Shown: positions 52,282 through 64,000, counted from the stretch's first letter. The stretch is 64,000 nucleotides of DNA from Rhabditoides inermis (GCA_963966185.1 CAWZYM010000246.1:62001-126000); one strand, 5' to 3'. The notes: generated by a model not told the origin, from the sequence alone. Made by a program: numbers and translations.

Positions 52282-53859
52282 CAACTGTGCCATATAGAAA
52301 CGTTTGATGAATTTGAAAATGAATGGAACCGTCCGACGATAGTGACGAGTACGCCGAACCATCGCGCGCCCAAGTGCCCCACATACTTTGGTAGCCCGGC
52401 CGATGACGTCATTGTGTCTCCATCGTGACGTCATCACAATTGCAGACTTCTTCGCTGGTCAGCTTCCGGGCGAGGATGAGGAGGACGCCGACGAGGATAA
52501 CCTGCTTTTCGGAAACTGCGACGCCACCAAGAGCGCGTTCATGCAGGTTTGATTCATTGATTGATCGTTGTCCATTTGTTGATAGAGTTGTTGATGTATT
52601 AATTGCAGCGCCGTCTGTCGATCCACGGCAACCTTGGCTCTGCCGGTCGTCTGTCCCTCGCGCCCAAACAACAAGCGATTCCGGAGGAGACCAAGGACAA
52701 GGTATGATAGAAGAGGGTGGGTACTGGTTGTATTATCGATTAATTCAAGAGGGATGACGAAGATAATGCGAAGAAGAGCGAGCTACATTATCTAATCACA
52801 AGTATAATAGCAAATTACGAATGTTTGAGTCTCTGATGTCGGCAATCGGTTCGATGAGGTTGGAGGGGACGCTGGTCGCGTCTCCCAAGGAACAAGAGAA
52901 GACGCCGGTCGTCAAGGAGGAGGAAGAGGAGGAGGAGGAGGATGTGCTCAACTCGACTGGAGTGGGACTCAAGTATGCACGGTACTGTTTGGGTTACAGT
53001 TTCCCATGTTTTGCAGCTCTGTGGTGACGTCATCGGTGAACCCGTGGGGCTCGGACGTGCGGGTGCGGATCATGCGCGCCTCCCTCAACGACAAGGCCCA
53101 CATGCACGAGTACCAGGTACGGTTACGGTAGTTTTGGTGTGGTGTACGGTACTTTTATTATCAGGCGGAAAATAAGATGAATGTGAAGATGGATAAGGTG
53201 GAGGAGGAGATGGAATGAGGTTGAGTACCGTAGTCGGTTTCAGTGTCAGGCTCCAGTGATGAAGAGTGGAAAGAGCGTGGAACTGGGAGGACACAAGTAT
53301 GCGGTCGGAGAACTGATCGGAAAGGTGAGAGGGTTTGGGGAAAAGTTTTTTTTTGGAAGATACACTTTTTTCATTACTTTATTTTACTGAACCTATTTGA
53401 GGGCGGCTACGCGCACGTCTACAAGTGCACCGACGAGAGTGGACACACTCTGGCACTCAAGGTACGGGATACTGTAGCCATACCTGAGTTACTGTAACTG
53501 TAGCTGTGCCGTGGTATGCTGTTCAGTACGAGATTCCGGCGTGTGCGTGGGAGGCTTGGATCTGCGATCAGCTGCGTCTAAGGCTGGCCGACGAGTACAA
53601 ACTACACTCTATCATGGAGGTAATATACTGGGTTACTGTAGGTTGGCAGGGGTTACTGTACTTTGGCGCGAGGTTGCTGTAGCTTTATTTTACAACTGTA
53701 GGTGACGGATGCGTACATCTACTCGAATGCGTCTCTTCTCGCGAATGAGTTTATTCCATTCGGAACCCTTCTCGACCTGAGCAATAAGTTCAAGGATATG
53801 AGTCCTATGCTGCTGCTCTATCTGGGAGTGCAGGTGAGAGAGAGGGGGGGAGAGAAAGC

Positions 53860-53916
<57 letters not shown>

Positions 53917-54849
53917 CAGGTTGCGTCTATCCTCCGGGACGTGCACTCTTCGGGTGTGATCCACGCAGATGCCAAGCCGGATAACTTCATGCTGCTCGGA
54001 AAGTTAGTCACTTGTTTTCTCAAATCTCAAAAACTGTACTCATCTGGGCTCATAGGGAGTTTCATCATTCATTTGTAAAAGTTCTAGTTCCAAACAAGTT
54101 TGTTTGCAGACTGGACGATTCGTGGGACGCGTGTTCGGCACTGTCCCGCCGCCTGGTTCGCCTCATCGACTGGGGCAGGGCGATCGATATGCGGGCATTG
54201 GAAGGGAAGACGTTCACTGGAAGGGCCGGCACCGACAACTTCGACTGCCCCGAGATGATGGTGGGTAGCGGGTGACTGATCATCATTGGCTGAGTTGGCA
54301 TGGATTGTGTTGCAGGAGGGCCGCGAATGGACGTTCCACACGGACTTCTTCGCATTCCTCGGGACCATGTATGTGCTTATCAACGGACAGTACATGAGTG
54401 TGTCCAAGATGGACGGACGGTACAGGCTCGACAAGCCACTCAGGAGGTGGGAGAGAGAGAGAGAGAGACGGAGGGAGGGAGAGAGAGAGAGGGAGGGGGA
54501 GAGAAATGAAGACGAGATGAGATTTGTTTCAGGCGCATGGACGCTCGCGCTATGTGGGTGGATCTGTTCGATGAGCTACTCAACATCCCATCGTGCGATC
54601 GCCTGCCATGCTGGGATGACATCATAGACAGACTCGAGAAGGCGTTCAGGTCGGCATCCTTCTCCCTCTCCCCCTTCTCTTTCCCTCTCTCTCCCTCTCC
54701 CCCTTCTCTCTCCCTCTCTCTCCCTCTCTCCCTCTCTTTCTCTCTCCCTCCCTCTCTCTCTCTCCCTCTCTTTCTCCCTCTCCCCCTCTCTTTCTCTCTC
54801 CCTCTCTCTCCCTCTCTCTCTCCTCTCTCTCTCTTCTCCCTCTCCCACT

Positions 54850-54885
<36 letters not shown>

Positions 54886-54909
54886 TTCCCTTCTCCCTCT
54901 CCCTCTCTT

Positions 54910-54940
<31 letters not shown>

Positions 54941-55048
54941 TATCCCCCCTCCTCTCCCTCTCACGTGTTCCTTTCCAGGGAGAACTTCAAGTCGCTTGAT
55001 TGGAAGATGGCCGTCCGTCGATTTAACGAAGCTCTTCTCCAGCAGTAG
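49435..55048 (+). CDS. bub-1: BUB1-type spindle checkpoint serine/threonine kinase
   Basis: About 29 exons join in frame from MGGILEKSGPGMSRSRLREF (49435) to RRFNEALLQQ and TAG at 55046. The N-terminus has the Mad3/BUB1 TPR-type homology region: SYHHWQASDVKKMCQTAIKL, FLRILQVL, RYSRNMGSVGIYQQMDDLGF and FFQTSKKFYYLWAEALAERH. A long Ser/Pro/Glu-rich, acidic middle (50.5-53.0 kb) follows. The C-terminal kinase domain starts at about 53.25 kb with YAVGELIGKGGYAHVYKC (Gly loop), and carries IHADAKPDNFMLL (catalytic loop, Asp at 53965-53967), LIDWGRAIDM (DFG replaced by DWG, 54162 on), DNFDCPEMM and WTFHTDFFAFLGTMYVL. BUB1 acts at kinetochores, phosphorylating H2A and recruiting checkpoint proteins. 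D-W-G and the unusual P-E segment fit the BUB1/BUBR1 group. Introns contain GA tracts. A variant poly(A) signal ATTAAA lies at 55195-55200. Very confident on family; small middle exons may be imprecise. Confidence 0.92.
53831..53914 (+). repeat. (GA)n tract that begins at a BUB1 splice donor
   Basis: The intron starts GTGAGAGAGAGGGGGG and stays purine-only to the acceptor ATCTCAG, with a pure GA run of about 45 bp. It lies in the kinase domain region. Confidence 0.95.
54655..54975. repeat. (TC)n/CCCTCTC polypyrimidine array in last BUB1 intron
   Basis: More than 300 bp of TC, CCCTCTC and CTTTCTC units form the last intron of BUB1. The sense strand is pyrimidine here, unlike the GA tracts of most other introns of the gene. 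Confidence 0.95.
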
Positions 55049-55693
55049 ACTTCCCCTCCACATTCTTACAACTTACATGCTTACATCTTATATACTACTC
55101 TCGTGTGCCCTTCTTCCGGTACTTCTCAACCCGTGTGTATTGTTACGTCTTAATATCTCTTGCTTAGATTTTACACCTTTTCTATGAAATTAATATTAAA
55201 ATACTAATATATACGTGTGTGAACGAAGATAAATGACTGGCATGCGTGGATCATGAAAACGCGCATTCTGTAAGAAAAACTGTTCACGAAAAGATGTAAT
55301 GAACACACATTGTCCAATTACCCATCATCATTGCCCGATTGTTTGAATCACATTAGACTATGATAATAAATAAATGAAGTAAATACAATGTGTTTCAAAA
55401 CATCAGTTATAGACTAGAAGGTTGGAAACATTTGTCTGTATCATAGTCTCGATGTTGCATTGCCCTTTTCGCCCCGATAGTTCCTCTCACGTTTTCACAC
55501 TTTTCTAAAAGCCGTGTTTTGGACTTTCACTTTGTTCATGCATGTTATTTCGCTCGATTTCACTAACGGAATCATCATTAAACTAACCGGTAAACCATTT
55601 CTTGTTTAGCACGTTGTTCGGGTTTTACACTACTTAGCGGGTATATATTCCCGCATGTCGTTCAGTCAGTTCTACAGTACTACTATACTACAG
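55049..55693. other. BUB1 3' flank and srd promoter region
   Basis: No gene seen. It holds the likely BUB1 poly(A) site after 55195 and, close to the srd start, GGGTATATATTCCCGC at 55638-55653, a possible TATA-like palindrome about 45 bp before the ATG. Confidence 0.4.
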
Positions 55694-57428
55694 TATGCCG
55701 GTCTCTTTTTGGTCGACGTGGGTGATGCCAGTTCTGCATTGGTCGGTCTCCGTTTCTGGAGTCACTGCTAGCACGCTGCTATTCATTGCCATCCTCTTCC
55801 GAACACCCAGTCAACTCAAGGTTTCCTAACAAAATCTAGATACCGTAACCACAGACCACAGACAGTTTCAGGGATACAGTATTCTTATGCTGAATATCGT
55901 TTTCACCGACTGGCTGACATTAGTGTGTAGTGCGTTCACTATGGAACGGTGAGTACTGTAGGTTGTAGACTGTGCTTAGGACATAACTTATGACATACCG
56001 TAAGTACTTATGTCAGACAAGTTCCATCGGGAACGTTCATTGGTGAGATCTACTACGGTCCGTGTACCCAGATCGGGATAGAGGCCTGTTATCTCGGACA
56101 GGGGGTCATTCTCTCACTCTGCACACACAACATGCTATCCATATGTCTCTCATTTGCATATAGGTTAGTCAAACATTTGACAGTAATAAATATTGCAAAC
56201 ACACGCACTGAGCTTGTATAACTTTTCTAAATCAGTACTTTAAAATGTTACACACACATTTAACTCTGACATCAAAACAAACAAATAAGTGAAACTTAAA
56301 CAAGAAATAGATAAAAAAAAAGTTTACGTCAGTCTTTTGTGTAGAAAAACATGGCATATGCCAAGGTGTCGTGGAGTTGCTGAATACACTGCTTTCGTGG
56401 TTGTGTACGCATCTATATAAACTGACAGTCACAGAATACTAAACAGCTCACAATACCTTCTCTCCCATTCCCATAGTTGGCATGTTGTAACTGACAATGA
56501 AACTCACATTATAAATTTCACAAGACATGGTGGCAACAAACATATAGATTATAGACATTTCGAGTGGAAGTGACACGAAGAATACAGGCTGGATTATAGA
56601 CACACATACTCAAAGAAACTAGAAGATGATTCTGCGCGTAGCAGACACAAGGATAAAAAGTCGTTTGATAATGCTTTCCGTTTGTATGTGAAGTTAGAGT
56701 TCAGAGAAATAGAGCAAACAAAGATATGAACGCAAAAAATGTGTTCGGTTTTTTGGATTTTTTGTCCAAGTGGATGTTCGTATCAAACAAAAAACGTTGA
56801 GCTTCATAACTGTGATCCCATTTCTCAGATACTACATCCTTGTCCGTCCCGCCGTTGCGAACTGTAAGTTGATACTCGCATGTGCTTTCACATCCATACC
56901 AGCTATGTACATATTCTTTGTGAGTTTACGCTTACAGTATAGTCGAAGGATTTCAATGATTATACCTTTTAGGTAATCTCTCCTAACAGCTATGCCCCGC
57001 CGGAAGTGATGAGACCGAAAATAGAGGCAGTAGTTCAGGAAAACCTCGCAAATGCCACCGTGGCAGGTGAGAGAGAGAGAAGGAGAGAGAGAAGGAGAGA
57101 GAGAGGGAGAGAGATAAGGAGAGAGAGAGAGAGAGAAAGCGTGGGAGAGAGAGAGGGGAAGAGAAGGAGAGAGAGAGAGAGAGAGAAAACGAAAGAGAGG
57201 GGAGAACGTTTCTCAGGGCACGAGTACGTTTTCTCGTTTTGGTCGATGCAGTACATTATCTGGGTTGGAATCCCGCCATTTCCTTGCGCTCTATTTGTCG
57301 TCTACATCAGAAACAAAATCTACAAGGTCGACTTTTCTAAGAGATTTTTTTTATTAACAGTTGTTTCAGACAATCGCCGAAGTGAATATGAGTGAAGAGA
57401 CGAAGAAACTGCACAAGCGACTAATGCT

Positions 57429-57479
<51 letters not shown>

Positions 57480-57835
57480 ACTCTTTCACTCTTTCTTTTC
57501 AGATCCTCACCCAGCAAGCCCTTCTTCCAACTATCATGTCTATCGGAATCATTTGTTATGCCAGCAGTCAGTTTGATCTCGCACACAATGAAATCCAAGA
57601 GACAATGACTTACTTCATATTCAGTATGTTTTCTGTTTTTCAAAAGTAAATGAAAATGCAAAAATTAAATCTAGGTTTGATCCCGTTTTTTTCGCCACTC
57701 ATTGTTTTCTTCCACATCCGACCCTATCGCCAGTTTCTACTTGATCTATTCGAATGGGCGGGGCTTCGGTGGGCGGGACGACGAAAGTGCCAATCAGCGA
57801 CCACTGTTCATCCCACTGGTTTTTCTGTTTGCTGA
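55694..57835 (+). CDS. Serpentine chemoreceptor, class srd
   Basis: Nine exons: 55694-55820, 55872-55948, 56017-56163, 56829-56919, 56973-57066, 57217-57325, 57361-57429, 57503-57623, 57676-57835. The product is a seven-helix receptor: TM1 VTASTLLFIAILF, then SILMLNIVFTDWLTLVCSAF, the srd-like block GEIYYGPCTQIG and CTHNMLSICLSFAYRYYILV, TM4 LILACAFTSIPAMYIFFVIS, TM5 YIIWVGIPPFPCALFVVYI, an internal loop with ETKKLHKRLMLILTQQALLP, and TM7 FSLIPFFSPLIVFFHIRPYR. GPC plus SFAYRYY and the final PYR are typical of the class; such receptors act in ciliated chemosensory neurons. Intron 3 is long (665 bp); intron 5 is a GA tract starting at the donor, intron 7 a TC tract. All splice sites are GT-AG. 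Confidence 0.85.
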
Positions 57836-57899
57836 GCATGGCTTATGATGAAATTTATCGTTCTATGTGTAATGTGTTTTATAGTACACTTTTTCCCAA

Positions 57900-58036
57900 A
57901 ACTTGCTTGCGCTAACCAGTGCAGCTGCAGCCCAGCGATTATTTACTTTCACAACAACAAGAAGCTGCGGCACATGATATCGCGACGCGTGGCGTTTGGA
58001 AGCAACCACAATACACGTGCGCCCGGGAACTAGTGT
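57900..58036 (+). pseudogene. C-terminal remnant of an srx-type chemoreceptor
   Basis: After a CTGCAG acceptor-like site the frame reads IIYFHNNKKLRHMISRRVAF and ends RAPGN, TGA-like stop. It matches the last exon of the srx gene at 59.8-62.4 kb (TFYFNKELRHMIMRR ... PGN), but on the opposite strand. The rest of a receptor is not found upstream, where the srd gene ends at 57835. It is probably what is left of a duplicated srx gene. Confidence 0.6.
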
Positions 58037-58039
58037 CGA

Positions 58040-59747
58040 ACCGGGAATGTAGTGTTGTCGCTGTGTATTGGAAACATTGCAGTGTTGTTGTCTTGAATAA
58101 TAGTGATTGTGATTGTGAAAATGTGGTGTTAATATGTAGATCATAGATTCATAAAAAAAACATAGATACAGTATGCGGCATATCATAGATACAGTATGCG
58201 TCACGATTACAACTTTCTCACGCGACGTTTACTCTGTTTCGTTTTGTACTTCAGTTTTCCCCCGCAAAACTATTTTGGCTGGAAAAAAATCACTAGCGTC
58301 ATCACGCTTCCTCTGGGCAGAGAAAGAGCATCAATTAGGACATACTCTTGCTTGCGTTTGAAAGTTTGTCTTTGACGTATTTACTATGTTCATACTTCAA
58401 ACTCGTGATCATCACTAATTATTCCCAAAGAAATGTGGCTCTTATGTATGTTTGTCACTTCATAGTGTATGACGCACGCTGATGATGCTCGCCCTCGGGC
58501 TACTTTGAACTATTCTTTTTTAAGAAAAAATATAAAAAAAAGTCCAAACGTCTACTCGACAGGTGACGCAAATGCTCACATGTATTTACATAATAGAAGA
58601 AGAAAACTGTTGTTCGAGTAATTAGCTTTTCTCGCACCAAATACGTAGTCATCATTACTGCTCAAAGTTCCTGCCATTTCTCCTGTTCAAATCGGCCCGC
58701 TTCATTCGTCATGGCGGTTTTGCACCGGTCGCGCGCAAGCAGCGCTACTCGGAATATACGAAAACATATAATGCTACTCCATTAACTTTTTGACATATTT
58801 TGGCGAACAATTAAAAATATTCTCCCACTTAGATCATGATTTTGCTCAGTAAATGAAAGCTCGATTTCGTGTGGTTTTTGACCCCGCCTGGGAGAGCTCG
58901 AAATGTTGCAAAAGTACGATTTAATTAACATGCAAGCATGCATATATTAAAGGAACAGGGACGTTTAGAGGTAGCCCGTTGGTTGCAAAAATTCAAACCT
59001 CGCGCGCAGCATTCCCGGTAAAAAACTGATTCGCGCCACCTAGCGCGCCTGTTTTCAATCATCCCCATTCCCTCATTGAATGATTCGTGAATCAATCATC
59101 GTTCTTGTATTCGAATAGTTACATCGAATTTCGTCGACTCATCCATTTTACCAAATCAATTCAAAACAACACAACATAAACAAGGTGTTTTTATGTTTCG
59201 CTACACACAATACACACACAATAAAACACACAATACATTTTCGAAACACGTAACAGATACAATGATAATAATATGGTAGTAACAGTATAACAAACGGTGA
59301 ATTTATGCTACACCTTTCGTAGTCTGAACCCCGGTGGGGTCTCCCGAGCGGGGTTGGACGACCCGGACGGCCATCCAACATTTGACACAAAACAGTTTTG
59401 CCGGGGATCGAACCCGTGAATTCTCTCCCAGATGGGGAAAAAATCGCAATCATCGAAAACTCGACAGAATGTGTCAAAACGTTAATGGGGCAACGTTATA
59501 TCTTGATCGAGGCCCTAGTCATCAAACGCACAATTCGTGCTCTTGGAGAATCGGAGAAAACTTTATCGCCATGTCGCTAATGTGTAGGCTAAACATTAGC
59601 CAAAAATGTGTTTCTGATACAAAAACAGCAATGTGACACAATGTTTGAGTTTTTTTTTAAACTAACATTACACAGTACTTTCACTAGCACAATCACTATT
59701 GAATCGAGACAACAACACTGCTGGTGAGTGGTGGTGAGTGGTGGTGG

Positions 59748-59800
<53 letters not shown>

Positions 59801-59810
59801 CGGCGGCTTG
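58040..59810. other. Intergenic, AT-rich, no gene seen
   Basis: No exon recognised. A tRNA B-box-like CACGGGTTCGATCCCCGG on the minus strand at about 59400-59417 stands alone without a tRNA fold. A GA tract at 59750-59798 lies just downstream of the srx stop codon. Confidence 0.5.
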
Positions 59811-59814
59811 CTGT

Positions 59815-60992
59815 CTAGTTGCCAGGCTGGCGCGTCTCCACTGCCGCTGCCTCCACTCTCCCCGCTGGCCCGCTCCCACTCTGGTTGCTAGCCAACGCCA
59901 CAGTCGCGCGTCGCATTATCATGTGCCGCAGCTCCTTGTTGAAGTAGAACGTCACGATTCTAAAGACGGGACAGGTTTTCTCAGCGTTTCAGAGAACAGT
60001 ATTCACGTACGCATCAACTCCGGCGAGCGCCGTCCAAGCAAGGGTGGAGCAGGCGAATTTGGCGAGACGGGCCTCCACCACCCCCGACACACCGAAGTAG
60101 AGGAAGATCTCCCCGAAGAAGAACACAGCTTGCACCAGCGTCTGCAGCCAGTGCGTGTTTAGTCAGAATTTGTGAGTGCGCCCTTGGCCAAGCTTTTTCT
60201 AGTCGTAGAATGTATGCCTTCCCTGTGTTTATTAGGTGTGTTACTTGTGTTTTGCTTTATGAGTCACACGCCTGTTTCACGAAGTTGATCTCCCGTCGTC
60301 TCGATGATTCGGCCATGTTTCCGAAGTGCTTCTGCTTGCGCTGCAAAAAATCATATGCAGTTATCAATTAACTGTTTAAAAATTGCTCTCCTTGTTATTG
60401 AAAAGTGTTTCGACAAAGTATTTACAAAAAAATCACACTTCTTAATTCCCACAGAAGCGTAACGTGTAATTTGTTAATTAATGTGTTAAAGAACTTTATC
60501 AGATGAAGATAATTAACGTCTGTGCACGACCGTTTCTTTAATAGTTTTTTTAGGCAAATGCTACGTTATAGCCTAAACCCCGAGGACCCCGATCCGCTAT
60601 CTCTCATATCAGACCAGATAAGTATGTATTTGATGTGGTAAGGTTTCTCTCATCAGTTGTGAGAAACTTTATGATAGGTTTCCTAGTACCATGCAACCAA
60701 TTGCAAACAATAAGTAATGTACTTGAAACAGTAAAAATGTATATGTTATGACTGATTGTATTGAACTGATTGTGATAAACTACCACTGCCACATTGATGC
60801 GGTTGTGATAGAGAAAGGGAATTTCTGGGTTGAGAACAACTTACACTACTATAAGACATTTGACTGTATGTATAAGACTGTATGTATAAGACATTTGCAG
60901 AAATCCCTCACCAGTCTGTTCACAACGTAGATCTTCAGAAATGTGCACGCATCCAGGCCGGCAATGAGAGCAAGGAAAAAGAGTGCTCTGAA

Positions 60993-61044
<52 letters not shown>

Positions 61045-61374
61045 TGAAGAGGGAGAGAGAGCGTTGAAAAGGGAGAGAGAGATGAAGAGGGGGGAGAGAG
61101 AGTGTGTGTGTGTTGTGTGTGAGAGAGAGATGAAGAGGGAGGGAGAGAAATGAGAGAGAGAGAGAGAGAGAAGAAGAAGAAGAAGGAGAGAGAAAGAGAG
61201 AACGAGAGAAAGAGAGAGATTGATAGTGGAGAGAGAAACGGATTAACTTACTTGAACAAGTTGTATTCGTATGCTATCTTCTGGCAACGTTCCTCCTCTG
61301 ACGTGAAGAGATAGGAAAAGAAGGAATCCGAGTAAGCCAGATAGCATTGCGCTAAAGCAAATCTCTTCAATCCT

Positions 61375-61411
<37 letters not shown>

Positions 61412-61434
61412 TTTCTCCCCTCCTTACCTCTCTA

Positions 61435-61486
<52 letters not shown>

Positions 61487-62406
61487 ACCTTCTTTATCAT
61501 TTCCTCTTCTCCCCCCCCCTTCTCTCTTCAACGTACAATAGAGATAGAAGTATGCTCCACCAGCGAATGCGAATGTCCAAGCGATCAGACACATGCACTT
61601 GGCGATGCGTTGCGTGAAATACTGAAAGAAGGGGTAATGTAGGAAACAAGAAAGGGGAGAGAATGTTAGAGAGAGAGAGAAACGATGAGATCAACCTTCA
61701 TATAAATCATCGGAGTGAACACGGCGAGAAAACGATTGATGGATATGGCGAAGTGGGAATAGATAACCGTGTCGTAACACCTATAACATGTGTTTGTGTT
61801 TTTCTTTATAAAACATCTCGGCTTACATTAGTGTGATTGAGCCGACATATCCCGAATATGGTAAAGCTTTCAGATATTTGAGGTCACTGGATACATGTAT
61901 TTTCGCAACTTTCAAGTGACACTTACAAAAACACAGTCAGGGAAAAGAAGGTTGCGAATCCACTCAGAAATATTGTGTTTGCGATCATCTACAAAAAGTA
62001 CCTTGCATATCATACTATAATATATTATTCAGTCGAAATATCGCCCTGTGAATAATCTCTTGAACATGAGCCTATCCGCCCCTGCGCGCGGATATTGAGT
62101 ATGCGACGCGGTTTGCGCTCTCTCCTTCATCGAACACTCTGCGCGTCGCTGACCATGTACCATAAGTAAGAAATAAGCGGCGGACTTACTTGTACTTGTT
62201 GATACTTTACCTAAATTTTTACCTGACTGATGATGAGTGTTCCGAAAGAATTCTTCAAAGTTTTAGCAAATCGAATGAGATTTAGCAGAATGATGTTGAC
62301 TATAAGACCCGATAATGATACCTAAACACACGTCTGATAGTCATCGCACTACTGATCGGAAACATACCACAAACACAAGCGCTCCTGCCATATACTTTTC
62401 CCGCAT
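59815..62406 (-). CDS. Serpentine chemoreceptor, class srx
   Basis: Eleven minus-strand exons from ATG at 62406 (MREKYMAGALVFV) to TAG at 59815. Helices and class motifs in order: SLSGLIVNIILLNLIRFAKT, SFGTLIISQ, MIANTIFLSGFATFFSLTVF, YDTVIYSHFAISINRFLAVF, FTQRIAKCMCLIAWTFAFAG, EERCQKIAYEYNLFK, LALIAGLDACTFLKI, RREINFVKQ, LVQAVFFFGEIFLYFGVSG, and the last exon with IVTFYFNKELRHMIMRR. The SIxRFxAVFxPxxY block after TM3, GLD.xTF, E.NFVKQ and FNKE..R.. are hallmarks of the srx class. The intron after FVKQ seems to begin GC (GCGTGT) and the next one uses GTACGT, which keeps the frame into FNKEL. Several introns contain GA/TC arrays (60.99-61.22 and 61.38-61.48 kb). The small exon at about 61868-61833 (LPYSGYVGSITLM) is less certain. 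Confidence 0.82.
60990..61240. repeat. GA-rich compound repeat in srx intron
   Basis: GA runs (60993-61040, 61155-61172) alternate with GATGAAGAGGG and GTGTGT units. On the sense strand of the srx gene it is pyrimidine-rich. Confidence 0.95.
61380..61482. repeat. Two (TC)n runs in srx intron
   Basis: TC runs at about 61384-61412 and 61441-61482 lie in one intron of the srx gene. On its coding strand they are GA. Confidence 0.95.
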
Positions 62407-63840
62407 CACACACTCTTTTTATTGTCGACGTCTGCAATAATGGAATGAAAAGAGTGGCAACAAAACAAATAATGAATATGGAATTTCAAAATAACGACTG
62501 TCTATGTGAACTGTAGGCCAGCAGTTGTAGAATGTACAGTTATTTTGAAGAATACTGTTCTTGATTTGACTTAAATAGTGAAAATGAGACTTGACATTAA
62601 AGAAAGACACTCCGGGGAATATCGCTAAAATTGTTGCGACTCGAACATTTGGCGAACCGCAAAAAAGTGCTCTAGTACTTCCTTGACACTAAAGTATTAG
62701 TTAAACACACGATCAGTTCTACTAACGTATTTGAACTACTCTGGCCCTACTGAAAGCCCTACGTTAGCACTACCATAGCGGTAGCGCTACCATAGTACTT
62801 ACTGCCACTTTTGAATAAACAACAAAAACAACAAAAACATTCATAGACAGCATTTTTCAGATCGGCTGGTCTGGCCTGAATTTTTTTTTTCGTGTTTGTA
62901 TTTATTATGTTTTGTTATTTGTGGCGTTTTTTTGTGTATGATAGTTGTTAATTATTTATCACAGTTCTCCTATTTGCGTTCCGTAAGAAAAACAGTGTTG
63001 TGGCTAATAAGCCTTTCTTTCGTGATTCATCTGATAGGTGTGACTGCCAGTCTTGAACAAGCATCTACTCCTTCGATGTCACTATACTCTCACATTCTCT
63101 CTGTTGAGTTGTTAATGCGGTGGTACAAGGTAGATTGATGGTTGACTGATAGTTGTCGAGTGTTTCCTAGTGCACAAATGACGGTCGTGCATGCGGATCC
63201 CTCTGCCGCTCTTCATTCTTCACTGGTGGCCAGTACCACAAACGAGATCTCTCCCTCTTTCTCCATATCTTTTATTTGATCGCTTTGAAGAGGTTAAAAT
63301 AGTAATTTAGTAATACACTGATTGTGTGACGCAGGTTTTTGTAAACAAACGTTTGTTCATTCAAATATGATATATGACTGATTAGAACACGACGTTTCCT
63401 GTATGGTGTCAATTCTCACTAGTTCTTTTGGAATATGAAACTCTCTTTCCTCCTATCTTACAAACTCCAAGTTTCAGTGTTGTAGAAAGATGAATGAAAA
63501 ACATGAATCGTATTGACGTATCTCAGGACACGAATCGATTCTTCAACGGTGGCCAAAGGCATGCATTTTTCATATTGCTCTTCCGATTCCCAAGCACACT
63601 CACTACGATCACACTACGTGAGAGAAAGTGCGCGAGGCATATTGTATATATAAGGTGTTCTCACAAGCCGAATAACCTGAAACTAGTTAGAATCTCATGA
63701 TTTATAATCACGTAATCACGTGTCCAGGCAATCATCACTGTTCGATAGTAATATTCAGCTTTAACGAACAACGATTATGAATAATTGTTCGACTCTCTGC
63801 CTCCGTATTTATGGTTAGTGGAACATGGTTGGCTGTTGTT
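62407..63840. other. Intergenic, no gene seen
   Basis: Likely holds the srx promoter. A plus-strand frame at 62896-63138 encodes about 80 residues with two hydrophobic stretches but lacks splice signals and class motifs, so I leave it as noncoding. Confidence 0.4.
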
Positions 63841-63986
63841 TCAGACTGCGTTGAAGATGGCGGCGGCAGCAGTGCGTCCGATGTGCATCTGTCCACTGCG
63901 GTCCAAATAGTAGAGGGCGACTGCGACGGCCGAAAGAGAAACCAGAACACCAGTCTTCAACACACACCACGCAGTGTCCAACAGCT
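63841..63986 (-). CDS. Last exon of an unknown gene (runs off the window)
   Basis: After a GTTGCAG acceptor on the minus strand the frame reads LLDTAWCVLKTGVLVSLSAV and goes on through VALYYLDRSGQMHIGRT to a TGA at 63841-63843. A hydrophobic segment (VLVSLSAVAVALYYL) is followed by a polar, then an Ala-rich end, which suggests the C-terminus of a membrane protein. Only this exon is inside the window; no family recognised. Confidence 0.5.
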
Positions 63987-64000
63987 CTGCAACAACGCTT

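Noticed and set aside
54440..55063. Minus-strand open frame of 207 codons, Arg/Glu-rich
   Set aside because: It lies antisense to the last BUB1 exons and the polypyrimidine intron; its sequence is the translation of GA repeats.
59330..59420. Possible tRNA with a B-box-like sequence
   Set aside because: Only the B box is recognisable; no A box at the right distance, no anticodon or acceptor stem.
62896..63138. Plus-strand frame of 80 codons with two hydrophobic stretches
   Set aside because: No class motif of a receptor, T-rich bias explains the hydrophobicity, and no splice sites link it to other exons.

Overview
The window is nuclear DNA of a nematode, most likely a free-living rhabditid or diplogastrid. 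The evidence is: compact multi-exon genes with mostly 40-150 bp GT-AG introns; nematode-type chemoreceptors of the srd and srx classes; a one-LIM CRIP/valv-1-like protein; a BUB1-type checkpoint kinase; SLC17 and glutathione peroxidase genes of nematode type; and a tRNA gene lying inside an intron. No bacterial features were seen. All exon joins below were made by eye from splice signals and reading frame, so boundaries are provisional.

Layout. 0-5 kb: decayed non-LTR retrotransposon (reverse transcriptase and 3' end), plus a second reverse transcriptase scrap. 5.0-8.55 kb (+): a predicted membrane-anchored group II decarboxylase-like protein whose PLP-lysine site looks lost. 8.6-13.8 kb: mostly simple sequence. 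13.8-14.9 kb (+): small Ser-rich protein. 16.8-17.5 kb (+): LIM protein. 19.0-21.5 kb (+): SLC17 anion transporter. 21.7-24.3 kb (-): membrane-anchored extracellular protein, possibly tectonic. 25.0-32.3 kb (+): secreted protein with four MAM-like modules, whose introns hold a tRNA-like foldback element, a LINE 3' end and a tRNA-His gene. 32.6-36.6 kb (+): a short predicted N-myristoylated protein and two tandem glutathione peroxidases. 38.5-42.35 kb (-): a KDZ-transposase-like multi-exon gene. 42.6-47.2 kb (-): a large protein of unknown family, with RNA polymerase II CTD-like heptads and an HMG-like segment near its 3' end. 47.2-49.4 kb: nested repeats and a copy of a GPx last exon. 49.4-55.05 kb (+): BUB1. 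55.7-57.8 kb (+): srd receptor. 57.9 kb: srx remnant. 59.8-62.4 kb (-): srx receptor. 63.84 kb to the edge (-): last exon of an unknown gene.

The genes show no obvious shared pathway. What stands out is the repeat content: long purine (GA)n tracts in introns, often starting at the GTGAG splice donor, and at least four distinct inverted-repeat (MITE-like) elements, several with readable termini and candidate target-site duplications.
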